A DNA stretch of 40,523 nt from Clostridia bacterium (GCA_009930175.1 RZYW01000008.1:1-40523), one strand, 5' to 3'. Numbered from the stretch's first letter, positions 1 to 9,221 are shown. Made by a program: numbers and translations. Notes: generated from the letters alone by a model not told the origin.

Positions 1-158
1 GGTCCAGGAGAAATAACAATACCACTAGGATTTAACTTTTCTATTTCAGCAATACTAACTTGATCATTTCTTAAAACAACTACATCCTCTTTAAGAACCT
101 GGAAATATTGAACCAGATTGTAGGTAAAGGAGTCATAATTATCAATTATCAGTAACAT
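1..158 (-). CDS. Anthranilate / aminodeoxychorismate synthase glutamine amidotransferase subunit, 5' part only
   Basis: The first 52 codons of a class I glutamine amidotransferase lie here; the rest runs off the left edge of the window. The protein opens [19 protein letters not shown], the hallmark start of TrpG/PabA, and reaches the oxyanion-hole segment SPGP at the edge. The enzyme supplies ammonia from glutamine to the synthase partner for tryptophan or folate. The catalytic Cys-His-Glu triad is outside the window, so TrpG and PabA cannot be told apart. The ATG at 158 lies inside the 3' end of msrA (17-base overlap), which implies translational coupling in a lysA-msrA-pabA/trpG transcript. 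Confidence 0.88.
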   Translation of the reverse strand, partial: MLLIIDNYDSFTYNLVQYFQVLKEDVVVLRNDQVSIAEIEKLNPSGIVISPG

Positions 159-615
159 GGCAATACCCACCAGGATTTTTTGTCAGATAGTCCTGATGGT
201 ACTCTTCTGCAGGATAATAATTTTTTAATGGCTCTATTTCTGTAACTATAGGATCCCTGTATCTTAAGGCCTCTTCTTGAAGAGAGTTTTTTATTATCGG
301 CAAATCTTCTGGATCTAGATAATATATTCCCGTCCTGTATTGAGTACCTATATCATTTCCCTGCCTGTTAAGCAAAACAGGATTTATTATTTTCCAAAAA
401 TATTCTAATATTTTTTCCAGGGATACTATATTTTCATCGTATGTTACTTCGCATACTTCCGCATAACCAGTTTTACCAGAGCATACTTTTTCGTACGTTG
501 GTTCAGGGGTGTTACCATTTGCATAACCAACTTCTGTGGAAACTACTCCTTCTTTTTTTTTGAAATATTTTTCTACTCCCCAAAAACATCCACCAGCTAA
601 AACTACCTTTTTCAT
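142..615 (-). CDS. msrA: Peptide-methionine (S)-S-oxide reductase MsrA
   Basis: This 157-residue protein has the full MsrA signature: GCFWG at residues 9-13 with the catalytic Cys10, the substrate-binding segment around [13 protein letters not shown], and a C-terminal GGYCH with Cys152 as the probable resolving cysteine. MsrA reduces the S-epimer of methionine sulfoxide in proteins, using thioredoxin. The length is normal for a stand-alone MsrA without an MsrB domain. Its ATG overlaps the lysA stop in an ATGA arrangement, and its own 3' end overlaps the next gene, so the three are probably one operon. The grouping of a repair enzyme with lysine and chorismate genes looks like packing rather than a shared pathway. 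Confidence 0.96.
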   Translation of the reverse strand: MKKVVLAGGCFWGVEKYFKKKEGVVSTEVGYANGNTPEPTYEKVCSGKTGYAEVCEVTYDENIVSLEKILEYFWKIINPVLLNRQGNDIGTQYRTGIYYLDPEDLPIIKNSLQEEALRYRDPIVTEIEPLKNYYPAEEYHQDYLTKNPGGYCHVTDN

Positions 616-1862
616 ATTAAAAATCCTTTAACTAAATCATCTAAAGTATCTCTTTTTCTAATTAACTTAACACTCCCATCAGAAGTAATTAATACTTCTG
701 CCGGTCTAAGACGGTTATTATAATTCGAAGCCATAGAATATCCATATGCTCCTGCATCTGTAATACAAATCAAATCTTTTTCTTTTATTACAGGAAGACA
801 TCTGTCTTCTGCAAGAATATCGCCACTTTCACAAATATTTCCAACTACGTGAACATTCTCTTCAGGGCCTTCGTTAACAATCTTTCCATTTCTGTAAATT
901 TCCATATCATGATGAGATCCATAGGTCATAGGTCTTGCTAAAACATTAAATCCAACATCTGTACCTACATATTTTCTGTCATAATTATTTTTTATTGAGT
1001 GAACTGTTCCAAGTATTACACCACATTCTGCAGCAATATATCTTCCCGGCTCTATTTTAAATAACAATTCTTTCCCTGTTTTTGCAACCCATTCATTAAT
1101 TACAACATCAAGCTTTCTGCCAAACTCTTTAACGTCAAGTCTGGCTTCTCCTTCTTGCTTTCTGTAAGGGATTCCAAAACCGCCGCCAAAATCTACAAAT
1201 TCAATATTCTCAAATTCTTCTGCAACAGCAAGAACAGATTTAACTCCTTCTATATAAGAATCGGCTTCCATAAATAAAGATCCAATATGCTGGTTTATTC
1301 CAGCTAAAGTAAGATTATATCTATCTAATATCTCTTTTACTTCGGGAACAAGATCAATGTTAACTCCAAATTTAGTTTTCTTTCCACCAGTTATTACTTT
1401 TTCACTATGTCCAGCACCAACTCCAGGATTAAATCTTATAGCAACCTTGCTCCCAGGATTCATTTTTCCATACATTTCCAGCTGAGACAAAGAATCGATA
1501 CTTACCATTATTCCCCTGTCTATTGCAAACTGCATTTCTTCTTCTGATACGTTATTACTTATATAAAACATTTCCTTATATTCAAATCCGGCTTTTTCAA
1601 GAACATATATTTCTCCAGGAGACATAGCATCCGCTACTAATCCTTCTGATCTTGTTATTTTCAATAACTCTAGATTTGAATTTGCTTTTATAGAATAATT
1701 TGATAAAAATTTTGGATAGGATACAAGATTCTTCATTTCTCTGCAACGTTCTCTTAAAATATCCTCACTGTATACATATAATGGACTGCCATATTTTTCT
1801 ATTAGATCCTGAGGATTTGTTCCCTTAAAAAAGTTCTTATCTTCAGTAAAATATTTACTCAT
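612..1862 (-). CDS. lysA: Diaminopimelate decarboxylase
   Basis: This is a PLP-dependent fold-III decarboxylase of 416 residues that converts meso-diaminopimelate to lysine. The PLP lysine is Lys59 in YSIKAN. Further on are the GGGFGIPY phosphate-binding loop, EPGRYI, and the [12 protein letters not shown] motif, whose Cys and Glu contact substrate across the dimer in this family. The ATG at 1862 follows a strong AGGGGGAAT site and a good promoter at 1897-1925, with no long leader, so a lysine riboswitch is unlikely. lysA is the first gene of the lysA-msrA-pabA/trpG unit. Lysine made here also feeds the beta-lysine pathway encoded by kamA and ablB further along the window. Confidence 0.96.
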   Translation of the reverse strand: MSKYFTEDKNFFKGTNPQDLIEKYGSPLYVYSEDILRERCREMKNLVSYPKFLSNYSIKANSNLELLKITRSEGLVADAMSPGEIYVLEKAGFEYKEMFYISNNVSEEEMQFAIDRGIMVSIDSLSQLEMYGKMNPGSKVAIRFNPGVGAGHSEKVITGGKKTKFGVNIDLVPEVKEILDRYNLTLAGINQHIGSLFMEADSYIEGVKSVLAVAEEFENIEFVDFGGGFGIPYRKQEGEARLDVKEFGRKLDVVINEWVAKTGKELLFKIEPGRYIAAECGVILGTVHSIKNNYDRKYVGTDVGFNVLARPMTYGSHHDMEIYRNGKIVNEGPEENVHVVGNICESGDILAEDRCLPVIKEKDLICITDAGAYGYSMASNYNNRLRPAEVLITSDGSVKLIRKRDTLDDLVKGFLI

Positions 1863-1896
1863 AATTTATATTCCCCCTGTCTGAGATTTCTTTAGT

Positions 1897-1925
1897 ATTA
1901 TCATAAACTTTAATTGTAAAGTCAA
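1897..1925 (-). promoter_or_regulatory. Sigma-A-type promoter of lysA
   Basis: On the minus strand TTGACT (1925-1920) is followed after 17 bases by GATAAT (1902-1897). The predicted start, near 1890, leaves about 28 bases of leader before the lysA ATG. Confidence 0.6.
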
Positions 1926-1958
1926 TTAAATAGGGATTGTATACAGCATTTTACAAAT

Positions 1959-1989
1959 AAAAAGAAGCCCTTGAATTAACAAGAGCTTC
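1959..1989 (-). terminator. Rho-independent terminator after guaB
   Basis: A 10-base inverted repeat (1964-1973 with 1980-1989, one mismatch, 6-base loop) is followed on the minus strand by TTTTTATTTG. It lies 22 bases past the guaB stop codon. Confidence 0.8.
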
Positions 1990-2011
1990 TATATAATAAC
2001 ATGAATCTTTT

Positions 2012-3523
2012 TTATGAATTAAAACGATTTGGAGTATTATCTTTTAAAATTACATCATGAGCTCCGCCTTCAACAATACTTGTTGCTGAAACCAAAGTGA
2101 TTCTCGCTGTATCTTGCAGTTCCTTTATTGTTTTAGACCCGCAGCTGCTCATAGTTGAACGAATTTTGCTCATTGATACATAAAGGTTGTCCTTTAATTT
2201 TCCTGCGTAAGGAACGTAAGAATCTACACCCTCTTCGAAGTCCATTTTGCCCTTACCAGTATCATCGTAACGCTCCCAGTTTCTTGCTCTGTTGGAACCT
2301 TCACCCCAATATTCTTTTACGTAATTGGAGCCAACCTTTAATTTTCTGGTTGGGCTTTCGTCAAATCTAGCAAAATATCTGCCAAGCATTAAGAAGTCTG
2401 CCCCCATCGCTAAAGCAAGGGTCATATGATAATCATGAACAATACCACCATCGGAACAGATAGGAATATATATACCCGTTTTTTCAAAGTACTCATTTCT
2501 TGCCTCAGCAACTTCCATTATAGATGTTGCCTGACCTCTGCCTATACCTTTTTGCTCTCGGGTAATACAAATTGACCCGCCGCCAATTCCAACTTTAATG
2601 AAATCAGCTCCCGCTTCTGCAAGATAAAGGAATCCCTCTCGGTCAACAACGTTGCCAGCTCCCACTTTTGCCTTATTTCCATACTTACTCTTTATATATT
2701 CAATAGTATCCTTTTGCCATTCAGAATATCCATCGGATGAATCAATACAAAGTACATCTGCTCCCGCTTCTATAAGGGCCGGCACTCTTTCCACGTGATC
2801 ACGACTGTTTATTCCAGCACCAACAATAAGCCTTTTATCTTCATCCAACAATTCATCTGGATTTTCCTTATGGCTGTCATAATCTTTTCTGAAAACTAAA
2901 TAGCAAAGATTCTGATTGCTGTCGATAATTGGAAGACAGTTTAGTTTATGATCCCAAATCATGTCATTAGCTTCTGATAATGACATTCCTTCTTTTCCGT
3001 AAATCAGCTCTTCAAAAGGAGTCATAAACTCACTTATTACAGTACTTGGCTCAGTTCTGGAAAGACGATAGTCCCTGCTGGTTACAATTCCAAGTAATTT
3101 CCCATTTGGAGAGCCATCCTCTGTTATAGCAACTGTTGAGTGTCCTGTAATATTTTTTAATTCCAAAACATCCTCAAGGGTTTGGTCAGGCTTTAGATTT
3201 AATGAACTAACAACAAATCCTGCTTTATAGCCTTTTACCTTTCTAACCATTTCAGCTTGTTCTTCAATTGTCTGCGATCCAAAAATAAATGCAATACCTC
3301 CCGATCTGGCCAGGGAAATTCCCATTTCTGTTCCGGATACTGATTGCATAATTGCAGACACAACTGGAACATTTAATTGAATATCTGGTTCTTCACCTCT
3401 TTTAAATTTTGTTAAAGGTGTTTTTAATGAAATATTTCCGGGTATACATTCTTTTGTCGTTAAATTTGGTATTAATAAAAACTCACTGAAGGTTCTTGAT
3501 GGTTCATTGTAATAATGAGGCAT
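2012..3523 (-). CDS. guaB: IMP dehydrogenase, divergent subfamily
   Basis: This 503-residue protein carries out the NAD-dependent oxidation of IMP to XMP, the first committed step to GMP. The (beta/alpha)8 barrel is interrupted by a CBS pair at about residues 110-225. The catalytic Cys319 sits in [13 protein letters not shown], and SDGG at 358-361 is the phosphate-binding segment. The flap region differs from textbook IMPDH: it reads [13 protein letters not shown] and [10 protein letters not shown] where common enzymes have a shorter GVEGRVPYKG stretch. I read this as a known divergent clostridial type that keeps the Arg and Tyr needed for hydrolysis, not as GMP reductase. It is monocistronic, with its own promoter (3556-3584), an AAAGGAG site and a terminator. 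Confidence 0.9.
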   Translation of the reverse strand: MPHYYNEPSRTFSEFLLIPNLTTKECIPGNISLKTPLTKFKRGEEPDIQLNVPVVSAIMQSVSGTEMGISLARSGGIAFIFGSQTIEEQAEMVRKVKGYKAGFVVSSLNLKPDQTLEDVLELKNITGHSTVAITEDGSPNGKLLGIVTSRDYRLSRTEPSTVISEFMTPFEELIYGKEGMSLSEANDMIWDHKLNCLPIIDSNQNLCYLVFRKDYDSHKENPDELLDEDKRLIVGAGINSRDHVERVPALIEAGADVLCIDSSDGYSEWQKDTIEYIKSKYGNKAKVGAGNVVDREGFLYLAEAGADFIKVGIGGGSICITREQKGIGRGQATSIMEVAEARNEYFEKTGIYIPICSDGGIVHDYHMTLALAMGADFLMLGRYFARFDESPTRKLKVGSNYVKEYWGEGSNRARNWERYDDTGKGKMDFEEGVDSYVPYAGKLKDNLYVSMSKIRSTMSSCGSKTIKELQDTARITLVSATSIVEGGAHDVILKDNTPNRFNS

Positions 3524-3555
3524 GGCTATCTCCTTTCGATATTATTTAATTGAGT

Positions 3556-3584
3556 ATTGTACACTTTTTGTGTTTTTTTTGCAA
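3556..3584 (-). promoter_or_regulatory. Sigma-A-type promoter of guaB
   Basis: The minus strand shows TTGCAA (3584-3579), a 17-base spacer and TACAAT (3561-3556). The predicted start near 3549 gives a leader of about 25 bases with AAAGGAG before the ATG, so there is no room for a purine riboswitch. Confidence 0.7.
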
Positions 3585-3658
3585 CCCCCCTTTTTTATAT
3601 TGTAAAAAATTGTTATTATATAAGAAAACAAAAGAAATTTTCTGGAGGTTATAATAAT

Positions 3659-3964
3659 ATGAAATTAATAGATAAAGCTTTCCCAGCAGGAAAAGTTGAA
3701 AATGTCGAAGATCTCTTCGAACGTTCTTTTAAAATTACTTGTAAGGATTGTGGATGGTACTCCATCTTAAGAAGAAATGGTGGCATGACTTCTATGTTTA
3801 TAAACAATTGGAATCATTGCCGAAAATGTGGCAGCGATAATCTTATGATGACCAAGCCCACAAACTGGGAAAAATTAAACCCCTTTGAACAAATTAGAAA
3901 ATATTACGAAAAAGCAACAGAAAAAATGGCAATACGCAGAAGAGAAAAAAACAAACGTAGTTAA
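3659..3964 (+). CDS. Small zinc-ribbon protein of unknown function
   Basis: The reading frame is open from 3557, but the start at 3659 is preferred because GGAGGT lies 10 bases before it and the upstream stretch has no ribosome site. The resulting 101-residue protein has two CxxC knuckles, CKDCGWYS and CRKCGSDN, about 30 residues apart, which should bind one zinc. The C-terminal third is basic and helical (KATEKMAIRRREKNK). I do not recognise a named family. It is a single gene between the divergent guaB promoter region and its own terminator at 3972-4000. A nucleic-acid-binding role is only a guess from the ribbon and the basic tail. Confidence 0.75.
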   Translation: MKLIDKAFPAGKVENVEDLFERSFKITCKDCGWYSILRRNGGMTSMFINNWNHCRKCGSDNLMMTKPTNWEKLNPFEQIRKYYEKATEKMAIRRREKNKRS

Positions 3965-3971
3965 TTCTAGC

Positions 3972-4000
3972 ACCCTCTCCTAATGGCGAGGGTTTATTTT
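3972..4000 (+). terminator. Rho-independent terminator after the zinc-ribbon gene
   Basis: ACCCTCTCC and GGCGAGGGT form an 8-9 base stem with one mismatch and a TAAT loop, followed by TTATTTT. It starts 8 bases after the stop codon. Confidence 0.75.
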
Positions 4001-4028
4001 CAATTAAGCTAAAAAGGCAGGTGCTCTT

Positions 4029-5693
4029 ATGAATGAATTAAGTTTAATTATAAACGGAAGCAAAGAAAAAAAATATCCAGATAACATTTCCCTTCTTGAA
4101 ATAAGTAAAGACTTCCAGGATGAATATCAGACTCCTATTATTGTTGCTATGGTTGATGGAAATTTAAAGGACCTGACCTATGTACTTAATTCATCTAAAA
4201 ACAATTGCCGGATTGATTTTTTTGATCTTACCTCTGAATTAGGAAATAAAGTATATCAAAGAAGTTTAATTTTTCTTCTTATTGTTGCTGCAAAAGAAAT
4301 TTTTCCCCGGGCTAAACTTACTATTGAAAACTCTTTAAGCCAGGGAATTTACTGCAAAATAAAAATTGACCCGGCTTTGACAAGAAAAGAGCTTTTAAAA
4401 ATTGAAAACCGAATGAAAGAATACGTAGAAAAAGATTTGCCTTTTACTAAAAAAGTTCTTCCTACCCAGGAAGTAATTGATCTTTACAATAATCACGATA
4501 TGGAAGATAAAGCACTATTATTGCAGCAGCTAAAGAACCCTGTGTCCAGTGTTTATTATCTAGGCAGCAAATTTGGATACTTCTATAGAACAATGGTTCC
4601 AAGCACAAAATATTTAAGCATGTTCGACTTGAAATTTTATCCCCCAGGATTCATTCTTAGATTCCCGGCAAAAAACAATCCTCATGAAATACCAGATTTT
4701 ATTGAAAACCCTAAACTGGCTAAAGTGTTTACCGAAACTCGTCGCTGGGCGAAAATTATTGAATGTAACTATATCTCTTCATTAAATGAATATATAAAAA
4801 ATGATGAAATTAGTAACATAATTAAAATCTCAGAAGCTTTACATGAAAAGAAAATTTCTCAAATTGCCGACACTTTAGTTCAAAACGAAGATTTAAAATT
4901 AATTTGTATTGCAGGTCCTTCATCTTCAGGTAAAACAACCTTTACAAAAAGATTAAGTATCCAGTTACAAGTTATTGGATATAAAACTGAGCTTCTCTCA
5001 ATTGATGATTATTTTATTGACGCCAAAGACCGGCCTCTCGGTCCTGATGGAGCTCCTGATTTTGAGTCTTTGGATATTGTTGACATCGATCTTTTCCAAA
5101 ATCACTTGCAAAGATTTTTTGACGGGGAAGAAATTGAAATTCCTAAATATGACTTTATTTCTGGAACCAGGTCTTTTAAAGGAGAAAAAATAAAACTAGA
5201 CCCAAGAGAGATTTTGATTATTGAAGGCATTCACGGGCTTAATGAAAAGCTCACTTCCTCAATATACAGAAAAAATAAAGCAAAAATTTATATTAACGCT
5301 TTAACTCAATTAGGTATTGATCATCATAACCGGCTTCCTACAACAGATGCCCGTTTGATGAGAAGAATAGTAAGAGATCATAATACACGGGGACGATCTG
5401 CCCTTGATACTTTACGTTATTGGGCAACTGTAAGAAAAGGTGAAGAAGGACATATTTTCCCTTATAATGAAGAGGCTGACATAATTTTTAATTCGTCTTT
5501 AGTTTATGAGCTTTCAACTATAAGAAATTACCTTGTTCCACTGCTTCAGGAAATATCACCTAAAGAGCCAGAATACTATGAAGCTCAGCGACTTATCCGT
5601 CTGGTGTCCTTTTTCTATCCGTTGACCAAAGATGCCCAAATACCTTCTAATTCAATACTTAGAGAGTTTATTGGGAAAAATGATTTTATTTAA
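4029..5693 (+). CDS. TGS / tRNA-synthetase-like domain fused to a uridine-kinase-like P-loop domain
   Basis: The 554 residues fall into three parts. Residues 1-70 resemble a TGS domain. About 75-240 resemble the second additional domain of threonyl/alanyl-tRNA synthetases, but without the HxxxH metal-binding pair used for editing. From about 285 on there is a uridine/phosphoribulokinase domain with Walker A GPSSSGKTT at 296-304, a DDYF motif at 326-329, the LIIEGIHGLN segment, and RRIVRDHNTRGRS as the arginine-rich lid. This architecture is known in clostridia and Thermotogae, usually annotated as a nucleoside kinase; the true substrate of this protein is not shown by the sequence. The start has a GGCAGGTG site. 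Its stop overlaps a possible first ATG of the DAHP synthase gene. Confidence 0.87.
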   Translation: MNELSLIINGSKEKKYPDNISLLEISKDFQDEYQTPIIVAMVDGNLKDLTYVLNSSKNNCRIDFFDLTSELGNKVYQRSLIFLLIVAAKEIFPRAKLTIENSLSQGIYCKIKIDPALTRKELLKIENRMKEYVEKDLPFTKKVLPTQEVIDLYNNHDMEDKALLLQQLKNPVSSVYYLGSKFGYFYRTMVPSTKYLSMFDLKFYPPGFILRFPAKNNPHEIPDFIENPKLAKVFTETRRWAKIIECNYISSLNEYIKNDEISNIIKISEALHEKKISQIADTLVQNEDLKLICIAGPSSSGKTTFTKRLSIQLQVIGYKTELLSIDDYFIDAKDRPLGPDGAPDFESLDIVDIDLFQNHLQRFFDGEEIEIPKYDFISGTRSFKGEKIKLDPREILIIEGIHGLNEKLTSSIYRKNKAKIYINALTQLGIDHHNRLPTTDARLMRRIVRDHNTRGRSALDTLRYWATVRKGEEGHIFPYNEEADIIFNSSLVYELSTIRNYLVPLLQEISPKEPEYYEAQRLIRLVSFFYPLTKDAQIPSNSILREFIGKNDFI

Positions 5694-5710
5694 TGAAAGG
5701 GCTGAAAAAA

Positions 5711-6745
5711 ATGTCATATAAATTTTTAAGAGAACTTCCTCCACCAAATATCTTGTTTCAGGAAATACCCGTTTCAGAGGAAATTAAAAAAGTAAAAGCT
5801 GCAAGGGACAAGGAAATTCAAGATGTATTAACGGGAAAAAGCGGGAAATTTATTTTAATTATTGGGCCATGTTCAGCCGATAATGAAGATTCAGTATTAT
5901 CTTATATTGAGAAACTGGCAAAGGTACAGGAAGAAGTTAAAGATGATATTGTAATTATTCCAAGGGTTTATACAAATAAGCCCAGAACAACAGGAGAAGG
6001 CTACAAAGGCATGTTACACCAGCCAGATCCTAACAAAGTGGCTAATATGTACGAAGGTATTAAAGCAATCAGAAAACTACATCTTAGAACAATAGAAAGC
6101 TCTCATTTAAGTTGTGCTGATGAAATGCTATATCCTGAAAATTACGCTTATCTTGATGATCTTTTAAGCTATGTTGCAGTAGGTGCAAGATCTGTTGAAA
6201 ATCAGCAGCATCGCCTTACTGTAAGTGGATTTAATGTTCCTGCTGGAATGAAAAACCCAACTAGTGGAGATTTAAGTGTAATGCTTAACTCAATTAAAGC
6301 AGGACAAATAGGACATCATTTTATTTACAGAGGCTGGGAAGTTGAAACTGAAGGTAACCCTCTTACTCACGCTATATTAAGAGGTGCCGTTAACCAATAC
6401 GGAAGAAGTATCCCAAACTACCATTATGAAGATTTGATGAGGCTAATTGAAGAATATGAAAGCAGAAATCTTGATAATCCAGCGATTATTATTGATGTAA
6501 ATCACGCTAATTCTGATAAACAATTTAATCAGCAGCCAAGAATTGCTTCTGAAATTATTCACAACAGAAGAAAAGAACCAATTATTGGAAAATATGTAAA
6601 AGGATTAATGATTGAAAGTTATCTTGAGGAAGGCTCACAGGCTGTAAATGGTGGGATTTTTGGAAAGTCTATCACAGACCCATGTTTAGGCTGGCCAGCA
6701 ACGGAAAGACTAATTTATCATCTTGTAGAGAAAATGAATCAGTAA
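5711..6745 (+). CDS. 3-deoxy-7-phosphoheptulonate synthase, AroF/G/H type
   Basis: DAHP synthase joins PEP and erythrose 4-phosphate in the first step of aromatic amino acid synthesis. The class I-alpha motifs are present in order: IGPCSADNED, PRVYTNKPRTTGEGYKGM, ARSVENQQHR, GMKNPTSGD, IDVNHANSDK and the C-terminal GKSITDPCLGW. I place the start at the ATG at 5711 (344 residues) because GAAAGGG lies 9 bases before it. An in-frame ATG at 5693 overlaps the previous stop but has a poor ribosome site. No other aro gene is adjacent. Which aromatic end product inhibits it cannot be read from the sequence. The paralogue symbol (aroF, aroG or aroH) is left open. Confidence 0.93.
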   Translation: MSYKFLRELPPPNILFQEIPVSEEIKKVKAARDKEIQDVLTGKSGKFILIIGPCSADNEDSVLSYIEKLAKVQEEVKDDIVIIPRVYTNKPRTTGEGYKGMLHQPDPNKVANMYEGIKAIRKLHLRTIESSHLSCADEMLYPENYAYLDDLLSYVAVGARSVENQQHRLTVSGFNVPAGMKNPTSGDLSVMLNSIKAGQIGHHFIYRGWEVETEGNPLTHAILRGAVNQYGRSIPNYHYEDLMRLIEEYESRNLDNPAIIIDVNHANSDKQFNQQPRIASEIIHNRRKEPIIGKYVKGLMIESYLEEGSQAVNGGIFGKSITDPCLGWPATERLIYHLVEKMNQ

Positions 6746-6937
6746 TTAAATATTCCCTTCTCTTTTTTTATAGTATTCACAGGTACTTCCCTTGGAACGG
6801 TAAACTACAACGGAAGGCATGTGCATAGATTTAATTCCCCACAGCTTACAGCCGTGGGGAAATTTTTTATCCCAGGTTATATAATAATTTGTACAATTTT
6901 TACAATAAACACGTTTTTTTTCAGACTCCATTTTCAT
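6746..6937 (-). CDS. Small conserved Cys-rich protein (often mislabelled uracil-DNA glycosylase)
   Basis: This 63-residue protein carries CKNC near its start (Cys12 and Cys15), a central ITWDKKFPHGCKLWG segment (Cys30) and Cys53 near the end. The four cysteines suggest a metal site or a redox fold. I recall this pattern as a short clostridial family that databases sometimes call uracil-DNA glycosylase, but it is far too small for that enzyme and has none of its motifs. It lies 19 bases after ablB and ends directly against the convergent DAHP synthase stop codon with no spacer. An alternative ATG two codons in (6931) is equally possible. Confidence 0.7.
   Translation of the reverse strand: MKMESEKKRVYCKNCTNYYITWDKKFPHGCKLWGIKSMHMPSVVVYRSKGSTCEYYKKREGNI
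6835..6868 (+). terminator. Putative terminator of the TGS-kinase/DAHP synthase unit, inside the opposing small gene
   Basis: TTCCCCAC (6835-6842) pairs perfectly with GTGGGGAA (6854-6861) across an 11-base loop and is followed by ATTTTTTAT on the plus strand. It lies about 90 bases past the DAHP synthase stop, entirely within coding sequence of the minus-strand Cys-rich protein. Confidence 0.55.
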
Positions 6938-6956
6938 CCATCCCTGAATAAAATTT

Positions 6957-7802
6957 TTATATTTTTTTATACCAAAGATTCATACTTTCAATATTTCCAG
7001 AGATATTCGTATTATTAACTACTTTTCCAGAAAAGATGTAGCCTTCCCGGGCAAAAAGAATGTTTATCCCTGGATTACCAGCACGAGCAATTGTATACAA
7101 TAATTTATACTGATCCTTTTCTAAATCTTTTTCCATAGCCTTTAATAAAGCTTTCGGTATCCCTTTACCCCTATATTCTTCTTTTACTGCAAAATCCGTC
7201 ATCTCTGCATTTCTATTATAACTATCCTTCTCAGAAGAAGAAACTCCCACTAAAGAGTTGCCATCATAACAACAATAATATTTTACATTATCATTCATGG
7301 TTTTCAATATATATTCCTTATTAAAAACGGGGAAAGGATATGTTGGAAAAACTTCTTCCAGAAGCCTGGCAATGTCACCCGCATTATCTTTGTCGGCAGA
7401 CATAATATTAATATCTTCATCTGTTTTATTTTCAGTAATTTTTGCCGTACTATTAAAAGCTGTAATGAGATAGTTTTCATGTTCTTCCTCATAATTGTCT
7501 TCAGACCTTGTGTTGGAAAAATATTTTGAATAAAACAAACACTCTTGATTATCTTTAAAAAACCCGGGGATCGTCCCCTCAAGAATATATCCTTTTTTCT
7601 CAAAATCTTCTCCCATATAAAATGGAACTTTTGCAAAAATTTTGCCATAATTATTTTCTTTTGCAAGTTCCTCTGCCTTTTTTATTATTTCTTTATAGTT
7701 TTCATCATAAATTTTCATTATATAAACTCTGTCATTGTGCTTTCCATGTTGAAGAATTGACCCTTTTATTTCTAAAATTTCATCCAATTTCACCATATCC
7801 AT
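6957..7802 (-). CDS. ablB: Putative beta-lysine N-acetyltransferase
   Basis: The protein is about 281 residues: an N-terminal half that reads [15 protein letters not shown] and a C-terminal GNAT domain with the acetyl-CoA loop [17 protein letters not shown]. In the AblB family this enzyme acetylates beta-lysine on N-epsilon to make the compatible solute N-epsilon-acetyl-beta-lysine. The strongest support is position: it directly follows and overlaps lysine 2,3-aminomutase, the known ablA-ablB pair of methanogens and several bacteria. The start is uncertain: GTG at 7808, ATG at 7802 or ATG at 7796, all inside the kamA 3' end and with only weak ribosome sites. I chose 7802. Translation is probably coupled to kamA. 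Confidence 0.88.
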   Translation of the reverse strand: MDMVKLDEILEIKGSILQHGKHNDRVYIMKIYDENYKEIIKKAEELAKENNYGKIFAKVPFYMGEDFEKKGYILEGTIPGFFKDNQECLFYSKYFSNTRSEDNYEEEHENYLITAFNSTAKITENKTDEDINIMSADKDNAGDIARLLEEVFPTYPFPVFNKEYILKTMNDNVKYYCCYDGNSLVGVSSSEKDSYNRNAEMTDFAVKEEYRGKGIPKALLKAMEKDLEKDQYKLLYTIARAGNPGINILFAREGYIFSGKVVNNTNISGNIESMNLWYKKI

Positions 7803-9066
7803 TCTCACTTCTTTCTCTTCTTTCCAAATTTTCTGGAGTTAAGGTTATTTCCTCTTCATAATCTGTAAGTAACTTATACACCCCTACTGCTTTATATTCC
7901 TCTGCGTTATCTATATCAAGTTGTAAGTTACACTCCTTACACTCTAAATCACAGGAATTACTAGTGTGGTTATCCGGTACTTTATACGTTGTAATTACAC
8001 CTTCATAGTTTCTTAATATTACTTTATTTGCAGACCAGGAAATTAAATAATTTGGCATTACAGGAATTTTTCCTCCCCCACCCGGAGCATCAATAACATA
8101 GGTAGGAACAGAAAAACCGCTGGTATGTCCACGAAGACTCTCCATTATTTCAATACCTTTACCTACAGAGGTTCTAAAATGTTCAAGTCCCTCAGAAAGA
8201 TCACATTGATATAAATAGTATGGTCTTACTCTGTTTTGAACAAGTTTTTGCACTAATTTTTTTTGTATCCTTGGGCAATCATTTACATCTCTTAATAATA
8301 CTGATTGATTTCCTAATGGAATGCCGGCCAATGATAATTTTTTTAAACTTTTCTTTGCGGTATCAGTAATCTCATTGGGATGATTAAAGTGAGTATTTAG
8401 CCAAAGATTTTCATATTTCTTAAATACTTCAATCAAAGCATCTGTAATTCTATATGGAAGAACCACTGGTATTCTTGAACCAATTCTGATTACCTCAACA
8501 TGGGGGATACTTGAAACCTGACTAAGAATCCAATCAAGATACTCATCAGAAAGCATTAAAGGATCTCCCCCAGATAATAAAACATCTCTTACTTCTGGGT
8601 GTTCCTTGATATACTCTATTCCCTTTTCAAGCTCTTCTCTCGATGGGATATTGTCTGTATCACCAACTTTTCTCTTTCTGGTACAGTGTCTGCAATACAT
8701 GGCACAGACATTACTTACATGAAATAATACCCTGTCAGGATAACGATGAGTAATCCCGGTAACAGGACTGTCTGTATCTTCACTTAATGGGTCCTTCATG
8801 TCACAAGAAGAAATTGATAGTTCTTCAGGATTTGGGAAAGCCTGCTTAAATACAGGGTCTTCTTTATAGTTAAGTGGATCTATAAGAGATAAATAATAGG
8901 GAGTTATAGCCATAGGAAACTTTTCAATAGTCTTTCGAATACTTTCTTTTTCTTCTTCCTCAAATTTAACTCCAAGCATTTTCTCTACTGAATCAACGTC
9001 CTTGATAAGGTTCTTTCTTTGCCATTTCCAATCTTTCCATTGTTCAAGCTTCATTTTTTCCTTCAT
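7780..9066 (-). CDS. kamA: L-lysine 2,3-aminomutase
   Basis: This radical SAM/PLP enzyme interconverts lysine and beta-lysine. The residues match the clostridial enzyme with a constant offset of four: the SAM-cluster cysteines 121, 125 and 128 in CAMYCRHC, Asp289 and Asp326, which hold the lysine side-chain ammonium, and the PLP lysine Lys333 in GGGGK. Cys264 plus a C-terminal cluster at 372, 376 and 379 should bind zinc. The two aspartates argue for lysine rather than glutamate as substrate. The start at 9066 (428 residues) is chosen because GGAAGGTGA lies 7 bases before it; a TTG at 9087 overlaps that site. It heads the kamA-ablB operon behind a leader hairpin. Confidence 0.95.
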   Translation of the reverse strand: MKEKMKLEQWKDWKWQRKNLIKDVDSVEKMLGVKFEEEEKESIRKTIEKFPMAITPYYLSLIDPLNYKEDPVFKQAFPNPEELSISSCDMKDPLSEDTDSPVTGITHRYPDRVLFHVSNVCAMYCRHCTRKRKVGDTDNIPSREELEKGIEYIKEHPEVRDVLLSGGDPLMLSDEYLDWILSQVSSIPHVEVIRIGSRIPVVLPYRITDALIEVFKKYENLWLNTHFNHPNEITDTAKKSLKKLSLAGIPLGNQSVLLRDVNDCPRIQKKLVQKLVQNRVRPYYLYQCDLSEGLEHFRTSVGKGIEIMESLRGHTSGFSVPTYVIDAPGGGGKIPVMPNYLISWSANKVILRNYEGVITTYKVPDNHTSNSCDLECKECNLQLDIDNAEEYKAVGVYKLLTDYEEEITLTPENLERRERSENGYGEIG

Positions 9067-9085
9067 AAAACAATCACCTTCCAAC

Positions 9086-9128
9086 AAAAAAATACTCTCT
9101 TATCACTAATAAAGTTTTAAGAGAGTAT
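9086..9128 (-). terminator. Intrinsic terminator-like hairpin in the kamA leader
   Basis: An 11-base perfect inverted repeat (9092-9102 with 9118-9128, 15-base loop) is followed at once on the minus strand by seven T residues, then by the kamA ribosome binding site. It lies between the predicted promoter at 9154-9182 and the start codon, so it is a candidate attenuator rather than the end of the upstream gene, which has its own hairpin at 9222-9247. Confidence 0.65.
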
Positions 9129-9153
9129 CTTTATTTTATTTTCTTCGATAACA

Positions 9154-9182
9154 ATTGTACCATAAAAAGACCATTTAATCAA
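9154..9182 (-). promoter_or_regulatory. Sigma-A-type promoter of kamA-ablB
   Basis: The minus strand has TTGATT (9182-9177), a 17-base spacer and TACAAT (9159-9154). The predicted start near 9147 gives an 80-base leader that contains the terminator-like hairpin. Confidence 0.65.
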
Positions 9183-9221
9183 CAACTCTTTCCAATTGTC
9201 AAGGTTGTCACTACAGGTAAA

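Noticed and set aside
1863-1950. Lysine riboswitch before lysA
   Set aside because: A good promoter leaves a leader of only about 28 bases, far below the size of that riboswitch.
3590-3640. Promoter for the zinc-ribbon gene
   Set aside because: Several TATA-like sites are present, but none has a matching -35 at 16-18 bases.
6746-6937. Uracil-DNA glycosylase as the name for the small Cys-rich protein
   Set aside because: At 63 residues it is too small and has none of the glycosylase motifs; I kept it as a protein of unknown function.
7304-7666. A 120-codon minus-strand frame inside ablB
   Set aside because: It is a frame-shifted reading of the GNAT gene, basic and Phe-rich, with no start signal.
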